From assembly GCA_035222895.1 (NCBI GenBank), contig JAVYIG010002542.1, positions 1 to 64,000 on the forward strand: a stretch of 64,000 nt of DNA, written 5' to 3'. Every line of letters starts with the position of its first letter. Position 1 is the first letter of the stretch. The position numbers and the translations under genes were made by a program. Origin of the DNA: Strongylocentrotus droebachiensis. Taxonomy: Eukaryota > Echinodermata > Echinoidea > Camarodonta > Strongylocentrotidae. The notes beneath the pieces are model-generated. The model ran no database searches and was not told the origin of the DNA. It was given only the letters and a program-made list of their open reading frames with translations. Shown piece by piece: positions 54,201-64,000 of this stretch.

Positions 54201-57200
54201 CCCAAAGAGCCATAAGGGTTTTATATAGGCGTGTTGTTGCCCATATATGCTATGTATTACAAGAGTTCACGCACACGGACATTTATCTTGAACGGACGCT
54301 CATTCCCTTAATAATGGTCGTAAGGAGATAAACATGGTATCAAATTGTTCGGAAAAATATGAGGAATACTGTGTCAAAAGATACCCGGGAGGAATTATTT
54401 TGCGTTCGGCCGTGACAAACGAAAACGCGCGCGCATGCGCGTGCGCGCGACTCTTTATAAAATGCCATTGCTAATAATGGCGTACGCGCGCGTTTTTGGA
54501 CCTGAAATTGACCGGACTGATATTCACCTTGATCATGATAAATATGAATGAGAAAAAACTTTCCGTTATGAAGATATGATCATATGTTGATTTTCACAAA
54601 ATGGCGCCTAGATGACGTTATCAGTCAAGGTCAAGATTGAAAACCTTATTGTGCTCTTTCCTCATGCCAATAAATATGTGTGCCAAATTTCAAGGCAATT
54701 GATTGAGCCATTTTCAAGTTATCCTGCTAACAAAAAAGTGGCGAGAATTAAGAAAAATATTCTAACGAAAACATAAGGTGTTCTGTATTATATACAGCCC
54801 ACCTGATAAAGAGAAATCGTGACGTAATCCACGTATTACTAACTACGCAAAGTTCCACAGAAATTTGCAATTTCAACTTTCAATTGAAAATTTTGACATG
54901 ATCCCACCATCTGATTAAAAAACAAAAGGCACAACTTTTATAGCCCGTAGTCTCAGCTATAACATACCAAAATTTGGGAGAACATAGAGCACAAATGAGC
55001 TAGATAGGGCTCAAAGATTGATGTCATGTAGATCCATGATTTGAACGAAATTGGCACCTCCCATAGGCTTAACACGCAAATTAAGAAAATCTGTCCAGTT
55101 AGCTTTAATCGCAATTTTCACTATGATGACGTCATCAAAATGAAAACTAATGTGCAGTGATCATGTAGACAATCGCCTCAACTACAAGATATCAACATTA
55201 GGAAGAGATTCAATTAATATTTACAGAGATACAATCAATTTTTCCATAAATATGCTGACGTCATAATATGCAAATTCGTATTTTGAGTTCCAAGGTCAAT
55301 ATGATGATGACACGATATACCTAATGGCCAAATGAGACATGAAATCACATCTCCCACTCATATTCTATCCGAATATGAACACAAATCGAGGGTTCCCGTG
55401 CATCCCAAAGAGCCATAAGGGTTTTATATAGGCATGTTGTTGCCCATATATGCTATGTATTACAAGAGTTCACGCACACGGACATTTATCTTGAACGGAC
55501 GCTCATTCCCTTAATAATGGTCGTAAGGAGATAAACATGGTATCAAATTGTTCGGAAAAATATGAGGAATACTGTGTCAAAAGATACCCGGGAGGAATTA
55601 TTTTGCGTTCGGCCGTGACAAACGAAAACGCGCGCGCATGCGCGTGCGCGCGACTCTTTATAAAATGCCATTGCTAATAATGGCGTACGCGCGCGTTTTT
55701 GGACCTGAAATTGACCGGACTGATATTCACCTTGATCATGATAAATATGAATGAGAAAAAACTTTCCGTTATGAAGATATGATCATATGTTGATTTTCAC
55801 AAAATGGCGCCTAGATGACGTTATCAGTCAAGGTCAAGGTTGAAAACCTTATTGTGCTCTTTCCTCATGCCAATAAATATGTGTGCCAAATTTCAAGGCA
55901 ATTGATTGAGCCATTTTCAAGTTATCCTGCTAACAAAAAAGTGGCGAGAATTAAGAAAAATATTCTAACGAAAACATAAGGTGTTCTGTATTATATACAG
56001 CCCACCTGATAAAGAGAAATCGTGACGTAATCCACGTATTACTAACTACGCAAAGTTCCACAGAAATTTGCAATTTCAACTTTCAATTGAAAATTTTGAC
56101 ATGATCCCACCATCTGATTAAAAAACAAAAGGCACAACTTTTATAGCCCGTAGTCTCAGCTATAACATACCAAAATTTGGGAGAACATAGAGCACAAATG
56201 AGCTAGATAGGGCTCAAAGATTGATGTCATGTAGATCCATGATTTGAACGAAATTGGCACCTCCCATAGGCTTAACACGCAAATTAAGAAAATCTGTCCA
56301 GTTAGCTTTAATCGCAATTTTCACTATGATGACGTCATCAAAATGAAAACTAATGTGCAGTGATCATGTAGACAATCGCCTCAACTACAAGATATCAACA
56401 TTAGGAAGAGATTCAATTAATATTTACAGAGATACAATCAATTTTTCCATAAATATGCTGACGTCATAATATGCAAATTCGTATTTTGAGTTCCAAGGTC
56501 AATATGATGATGACACGATATACCTAATGGCCAAATGAGACATGAAATCACATCTCCCACTCATATTCTATCCGAATATGAACACAAATCGAGGGTTCCC
56601 GTGCATCCCAAAGAGCCATAAGGGTTTTATATAGGCGTGTTGTTGCCCATATATGCTATGTATTACAAGAGTTCACGCACACGGACATTTATCTTGAACG
56701 GACGCTCATTCCCTTAATAATGGTCGTAAGGAGATAAACATGGTATCAAATTGTTCGGAAAAATATGAGGAATACTGTGTCAAAAGATACCCGGGAGGAA
56801 TTATTTTGCGTTCGGCCGTGACAAACGAAAACGCGCGCGCATGCGCGTGCGCGCGACTCTTTATAAAATGCCATTGCTAATAATGGCGTACGCGCGCGTT
56901 TTTGGACCTGAAATTGACCGGACTGATATTCACCTTGATCATGATAAATATGAATGAGAAAAAACTTTCCGTTATGAAGATATGATCATATGTTGATTTT
57001 CACAAAATGGCGCCTAGATGACGTTATCAGTCAAGGTCAAGGTTGAAAACCTTATTGTGCTCTTTCCTCATGCCAATAAATATGTGTGCCAAATTTCAAG
57101 GCAATTGATTGAGCCATTTTCAAGTTATCCTGCTAACAAAAAAGTGGCGAGAATTAAGAAAAATATTCTAACGAAAACATAAGGTGTTCTGTATTATATA

Positions 57201-60200
57201 CAGCCCACCTGATAAAGAGAAATCGTGACGTAATCCACGTATTACTAACTACGCAAAGTTCCACAGAAATTTGCAATTTCAACTTTCAATTGAAAATTTT
57301 GACATGATCCCACCATCTGATTAAAAAACAAAAGGCACAACTTTTATAGCCCGTAGTCTCAGCTATAACATACCAAAATTTGGGAGAACATAGAGCACAA
57401 ATGAGCTAGATAGGGCTCAAAGATTGATGTCATGTAGATCCATGATTTGAACGAAATTGGCACCTCCCATAGGCTTAACACGCAAATTAAGAAAATCTGT
57501 CCAGTTAGCTTTAATCGCAATTTTCACTATGATGACGTCATCAAAATGAAAACTAATGTGCAGTGATCATGTAGACAATCGCCTCAACTACAAGATATCA
57601 ACATTAGGAAGAGATTCAATTAATATTTACAGAGATACAATCAATTTTTCCATAAATATGCTGACGTCATAATATGCAAATTCGTATTTTGAGTTCCAAG
57701 GTCAATATGATGATGACACGATATACCTAATGGCCAAATGAGACATGAAATCACATCTCCCACTCATATTCTATCCGAATATGAACACAAATCGAGGGTT
57801 CCCGTGCATCCCAAAGAGCCATAAGGGTTTTATATAGGCGTGTTGTTGCCCATATATGCTATGTATTACAAGAGTTCACGCACACGGACATTTATCTTGA
57901 ACGGACGCTCATTCCCTTAATAATGGTCGTAAGGAGATAAACATGGTATCAAATTGTTCGGAAAAATATGAGGAATACTGTGTCAAAAGATACCCGGGAG
58001 GAATTATTTTGCGTTCGGCCGTGACAAACGAAAACGCGCGCGCATGCGCGTGCGCGCGACTCTTTATAAAATGCCATTGCTAATAATGGCGTACGCGCGC
58101 GTTTTTGGACCTGAAATTGACCGGACTGATATTCACCTTGATCATGATAAATATGAATGAGAAAAAACTTTCCGTTATGAAGATATGATCATATGTTGAT
58201 TTTCACAAAATGGCGCCTAGATGACGTTATCAGTCAAGGTCAAGGTTGAAAACCTTATTGTGCTCTTTCCTCATGCCAATAAATATGTGTGCCAAATTTC
58301 AAGGCAATTGATTGAGCCATTTTCAAGTTATCCTGCTAACAAAAAAGTGGCGAGAATTAAGAAAAATATTCTAACGAAAACATAAGGTGTTCTGTATTAT
58401 ATACAGCCCACCTGATAAAGAGAAATCGTGACGTAATCCACGTATTACTAACTACGCAAAGTTCCACAGAAATTTGCAATTTCAACTTTCAATTGAAAAT
58501 TTTGACATGATCCCACCATCTGATTAAAAAACAAAAGGCACAACTTTTATAGCCCGTAGTCTCAGCTATAACATACCAAAATTTGGGAGAACATAGAGCA
58601 CAAATGAGCTAGATAGGGCTCAAAGATTGATGTCATGTAGATCCATGATTTGAACGAAATTGGCACCTCCCATAGGCTTAACACGCAAATTAAGAAAATC
58701 TGTCCAGTTAGCTTTAATCGCAATTTTCACTATGATGACGTCATCAAAATGAAAACTAATGTGCAGTGATCATGTAGACAATCGCCTCAACTACAAGATA
58801 TCAACATTAGGAAGAGATTCAATTAATATTTACAGAGATACAATCAATTTTTCCATAAATATGCTGACGTCATAATATGCAAATTCGTATTTTGAGTTCC
58901 AAGGTCAATATGATGATGACACGATATACCTAATGGCCAAATGAGACATGAAATCACATCTCCCACTCATATTCTATCCGAATATGAACACAAATCGAGG
59001 GTTCCCGTGCATCCCAAAGAGCCATAAGGGTTTTATATAGGCGTGTTGTTGCCCATATATGCTATGTATTACAAGAGTTCACGCACACGGACATTTATCT
59101 TGAACGGACGCTCATTCCCTTAATAATGGTCGTAAGGAGATAAACATGGTATCAAATTGTTCGGAAAAATATGAGGAATACTGTGTCAAAAGATACCCGG
59201 GAGGAATTATTTTGCGTTCGGCCGTGACAAACGAAAACGCGCGCGCATGCGCGTGCGCGCGACTCTTTATAAAATGCCATTGCTAATAATGGCGTACGCG
59301 CGCGTTTTTGGACCTGAAATTGACCGGACTGATATTCACCTTGATCATGATAAATATGAATGAGAAAAAACTTTCCGTTATGAAGATATGATCATATGTT
59401 GATTTTCACAAAATGGCGCCTAGATGACGTTATCAGTCAAGGTCAAGGTTGAAAACCTTATTGTGCTCTTTCCTCATGCCAATAAATATGTGTGCCAAAT
59501 TTCAAGGCAATTGATTGAGCCATTTTCAAGTTATCCTGCTAACAAAAAAGTGGCGAGAATTAAGAAAAATATTCTAACGAAAACATAAGGTGTTCTGTAT
59601 TATATACAGCCCACCTGATAAAGAGAAATCGTGACGTAATCCACGTATTACTAACTACGCAAAGTTCCACAGAAATTTGCAATTTCAACTTTCAATTGAA
59701 AATTTTGACATGATCCCACCATCTGATTAAAAAACAAAAGGCACAACTTTTATAGCCCGTAGTCTCAGCTATAACATACCAAAATTTGGGAGAACATAGA
59801 GCACAAATGAGCTAGATAGGGCTCAAAGATTGATGTCATGTAGATCCATGATTTGAACGAAATTGGCACCTCCCATAGGCTTAACACGCAAATTAAGAAA
59901 ATCTGTCCAGTTAGCTTTAATCGCAATTTTCACTATGATGACGTCATCAAAATGAAAACTAATGTGCAGTGATCATGTAGACAATCGCCTCAACTACAAG
60001 ATATCAACATTAGGAAGAGATTCAATTAATATTTACAGAGATACAATCAATTTTTCCATAAATATGCTGACGTCATAATATGCAAATTCGTATTTTGAGT
60101 TCCAAGGTCAATATGATGATGACACGATATACCTAATGGCCAAATGAGACATGAAATCACATCTCCCACTCATATTCTATCCGAATATGAACACAAATCG

Positions 60201-63200
60201 AGGGTTCCCGTGCATCCCAAAGAGCCATAAGGGTTTTATATAGGCGTGTTGTTGCCCATATATGCTATGTATTACAAGAGTTCACGCACACGGACATTTA
60301 TCTTGAACGGACGCTCATTCCCTTAATAATGGTCGTAAGGAGATAAACATGGTATCAAATTGTTCGGAAAAATATGAGGAATACTGTGTCAAAAGATACC
60401 CGGGAGGAATTATTTTGCGTTCGGCCGTGACAAACGAAAACGCGCGCGCATGCGCGTGCGCGCGACTCTTTATAAAATGCCATTGCTAATAATGGCGTAC
60501 GCGCGCGTTTTTGGACCTGAAATTGACCGGACTGATATTCACCTTGATCATGATAAATATGAATGAGAAAAAACTTTCCGTTATGAAGATATGATCATAT
60601 GTTGATTTTCACAAAATGGCGCCTAGATGACGTTATCAGTCAAGGTCAAGGTTGAAAACCTTATTGTGCTCTTTCCTCATGCCAATAAATATGTGTGCCA
60701 AATTTCAAGGCAATTGATTGAGCCATTTTCAAGTTATCCTGCTAACAAAAAAGTGGCGAGAATTAAGAAAAATATTCTAACGAAAACATAAGGTGTTCTG
60801 TATTATATACAGCCCACCTGATAAAGAGAAATCGTGACGTAATCCACGTATTACTAACTACGCAAAGTTCCACAGAAATTTGCAATTTCAACTTTCAATT
60901 GAAAATTTTGACATGATCCCACCATCTGATTAAAAAACAAAAGGCACAACTTTTATAGCCCGTAGTCTCAGCTATAACATACCAAAATTTGGGAGAACAT
61001 AGAGCACAAATGAGCTAGATAGGGCTCAAAGATTGATGTCATGTAGATCCATGATTTGAACGAAATTGGCACCTCCCATAGGCTTAACACGCAAATTAAG
61101 AAAATCTGTCCAGTTAGCTTTAATCGCAATTTTCACTATGATGACGTCATCAAAATGAAAACTAATGTGCAGTGATCATGTAGACAATCGCCTCAACTAC
61201 AAGATATCAACATTAGGAAGAGATTCAATTAATATTTACAGAGATACAATCAATTTTTCCATAAATATGCTGACGTCATAATATGCAAATTCGTATTTTG
61301 AGTTCCAAGGTCAATATGATGATGACACGATATACCTAATGGCCAAATGAGACATGAAATCACATCTCCCACTCATATTCTATCCGAATATGAACACAAA
61401 TCGAGGGTTCCCGTGCATCCCAAAGAGCCATAAGGGTTTTATATAGGCGTGTTGTTGCCCATATATGCTATGTATTACAAGAGTTCACGCACACGGACAT
61501 TTATCTTGAACGGACGCTCATTCCCTTAATAATGGTCGTAAGGAGATAAACATGGTATCAAATTGTTCGGAAAAATATGAGGAATACTGTGTCAAAAGAT
61601 ACCCGGGAGGAATTATTTTGCGTTCGGCCGTGACAAACGAAAACGCGCGCGCATGCGCGTGCGCGCGACTCTTTATAAAATGCCATTGCTAATAATGGCG
61701 TACGCGCGCGTTTTTGGACCTGAAATTGACCGGACTGATATTCACCTTGATCATGATAAATATGAATGAGAAAAAACTTTCCGTTATGAAGATATGATCA
61801 TATGTTGATTTTCACAAAATGGCGCCTAGATGACGTTATCAGTCAAGGTCAAGGTTGAAAACCTTATTGTGCTCTTTCCTCATGCCAATAAATATGTGTG
61901 CCAAATTTCAAGGCAATTGATTGAGCCATTTTCAAGTTATCCTGCTAACAAAAAAGTGGCGAGAATTAAGAAAAATATTCTAACGAAAACATAAGGTGTT
62001 CTGTATTATATACAGCCCACCTGATAAAGAGAAATCGTGACGTAATCCACGTATTACTAACTACGCAAAGTTCCACAGAAATTTGCAATTTCAACTTTCA
62101 ATTGAAAATTTTGACATGATCCCACCATCTGATTAAAAAACAAAAGGCACAACTTTTATAGCCCGTAGTCTCAGCTATAACATACCAAAATTTGGGAGAA
62201 CATAGAGCACAAATGAGCTAGATAGGGCTCAAAGATTGATGTCATGTAGATCCATGATTTGAACGAAATTGGCACCTCCCATAGGCTTAACACGCAAATT
62301 AAGAAAATCTGTCCAGTTAGCTTTAATCGCAATTTTCACTATGATGACGTCATCAAAATGAAAACTAATGTGCAGTGATCATGTAGACAATCGCCTCAAC
62401 TACAAGATATCAACATTAGGAAGAGATTCAATTAATATTTACAGAGATACAATCAATTTTTCCATAAATATGCTGACGTCATAATATGCAAATTCGTATT
62501 TTGAGTTCCAAGGTCAATATGATGATGACACGATATACCTAATGGCCAAATGAGACATGAAATCACATCTCCCACTCATATTCTATCCGAATATGAACAC
62601 AAATCGAGGGTTCCCGTGCATCCCAAAGAGCCATAAGGGTTTTATATAGGCGTGTTGTTGCCCATATATGCTATGTATTACAAGAGTTCACGCACACGGA
62701 CATTTATCTTGAACGGACGCTCATTCCCTTAATAATGGTCGTAAGGAGATAAACATGGTATCAAATTGTTCGGAAAAATATGAGGAATACTGTGTCAAAA
62801 GATACCCGGGAGGAATTATTTTGCGTTCGGCCGTGACAAACGAAAACGCGCGCGCATGCGCGTGCGCGCGACTCTTTATAAAATGCCATTGCTAATAATG
62901 GCGTACGCGCGCGTTTTTGGACCTGAAATTGACCGGACTGATATTCACCTTGATCATGATAAATATGAATGAGAAAAAACTTTCCGTTATGAAGATATGA
63001 TCATATGTTGATTTTCACAAAATGGCGCCTAGATGACGTTATCAGTCAAGGTCAAGGTTGAAAACCTTATTGTGCTCTTTCCTCATGCCAATAAATATGT
63101 GTGCCAAATTTCAAGGCAATTGATTGAGCCATTTTCAAGTTATCCTGCTAACAAAAAAGTGGCGAGAATTAAGAAAAATATTCTAACGAAAACATAAGGT

Positions 63201-64000
63201 GTTCTGTATTATATACAGCCCACCTGATAAAGAGAAATCGTGACGTAATCCACGTATTACTAACTACGCAAAGTTCCACAGAAATTTGCAATTTCAACTT
63301 TCAATTGAAAATTTTGACATGATCCCACCATCTGATTAAAAAACAAAAGGCACAACTTTTATAGCCCGTAGTCTCAGCTATAACATACCAAAATTTGGGA
63401 GAACATAGAGCACAAATGAGCTAGATAGGGCTCAAAGATTGATGTCATGTAGATCCATGATTTGAACGAAATTGGCACCTCCCATAGGCTTAACACGCAA
63501 ATTAAGAAAATCTGTCCAGTTAGCTTTAATCGCAATTTTCACTATGATGACGTCATCAAAATGAAAACTAATGTGCAGTGATCATGTAGACAATCGCCTC
63601 AACTACAAGATATCAACATTAGGAAGAGATTCAATTAATATTTACAGAGATACAATCAATTTTTCCATAAATATGCTGACGTCATAATATGCAAATTCGT
63701 ATTTTGAGTTCCAAGGTCAATATGATGATGACACGATATACCTAATGGCCAAATGAGACATGAAATCACATCTCCCACTCATATTCTATCCGAATATGAA
63801 CACAAATCGAGGGTTCCCGTGCATCCCAAAGAGCCATAAGGGTTTTATATAGGCGTGTTGTTGCCCATATATGCTATGTATTACAAGAGTTCACGCACAC
63901 GGACATTTATCTTGAACGGACGCTCATTCCCTTAATAATGGTCGTAAGGAGATAAACATGGTATCAAATTGTTCGGAAAAATATGAGGAATACTGTGTCA
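48217..64000. repeat. Satellite B array: about 13 copies of a 1203-bp unit
   Basis: The phrase ATAAAGAGAAATCGTGACGT occurs at 48791, 49994, 51197, 52400, 53603, 54806, 56009, 57212, 58415, 59618, 60821, 62024 and 63227, every interval exactly 1203. Copies are almost identical: I noticed single differences near 49573, 54634 and 55431, and a handful in the first copy. The array runs off the window end. Each unit carries two TGACGTCA sites plus a changed third (TGACGTTA), ATGCAAAT, a 24-base alternating CG-rich stretch (first copy 48411-48434), and the CTGTAT/ATACAG hairpin with CAGCCCACCT. No coding frame of substance. Confidence 0.97.

Noticed and set aside
48217-64000. CRISPR-like array
   Set aside because: The unit is 1203 bp and entirely repeated, with no unique spacers; it is a satellite in a eukaryotic genome.

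Overview
This is eukaryotic, almost certainly animal DNA: AT-rich and dominated by transposable elements and satellites, with only a few candidate host exons that have GT/AG splice sites. The mix of elements (hAT relatives with CAGGCGCGGATCC ends, hairpin MITEs, LINE tails, an OTU- and endonuclease-bearing Helitron) suggests a marine invertebrate. The phylum cannot be fixed from the sequence alone. No bacterial operon, rRNA gene or CRISPR array is visible.

Layout. (1) 1-3.9 kb: one candidate minus-strand host exon, a (TAG)n microsatellite, a 400-bp pyrimidine tract and a LINE C-terminal remnant. (2) 4.0-15.3 kb: two 2.7-kb non-autonomous hAT elements (4039-6751 with a perfect 8-bp target duplication; 12598-15320) packed with 105-125-bp tandem repeats. 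Between them lie an L1/Tx1-like LINE fragment, a TA-flanked element holding a nested fold-back element, and a 1.3-kb element with perfect 15-bp inverted ends. (3) 15.4-15.8 kb: two coding-like segments. (4) 15.9-21.2 kb: satellite 'A', arranged as a dimeric higher-order repeat of 2292 bp. (5) 21.2-30.3 kb: MITEs, dispersed repeats, a BED-like zinc-finger exon and three exons whose splice phases fit together. (6) 30353-41788: one intronless 3811-codon ORF, the main gene of the window. (7) 42.7-48.2 kb: degenerate and then good satellite A copies. (8) 48.2 kb to the window end: about 13 near-identical copies of a 1203-bp satellite 'B'.

The 3811-aa protein is a Helitron (Helentron/Helitron2-type) transposase. 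In order it has a PHD finger, a catalytically degenerate copy of a herpesvirus-tegument-type (peptidase C76-like) deubiquitinase fold, an OTU protease, an intact C76-like deubiquitinase, a second OTU protease, a lysine/arginine-rich region with 21-residue repeats, a Cys-rich DUF6570-like domain, a Helitron N-terminal domain, a HUH/two-tyrosine Rep nuclease, a PIF1-type SF1 helicase and a C-terminal EEP (AP-endonuclease-like) domain. The deubiquitinase-OTU cassette has been duplicated in tandem, and one half of one copy has lost its catalytic Gln and Cys. This is the most unusual thing in the window.

The satellites also tell a story. A and B are diverged forms of one roughly 1.1-1.2-kb unit. 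One copy (47693-about 48790) starts as A and ends as B. It carries a hairpin and an AGGTGGGCTG box at its start and the complementary CAGCCCACCT box after a hairpin at its end, as if the satellite grew from a mobile element. An approximately 80-bp core with TGACGTCA and ATGCAAAT motifs is far better conserved between A and B than the surrounding sequence.
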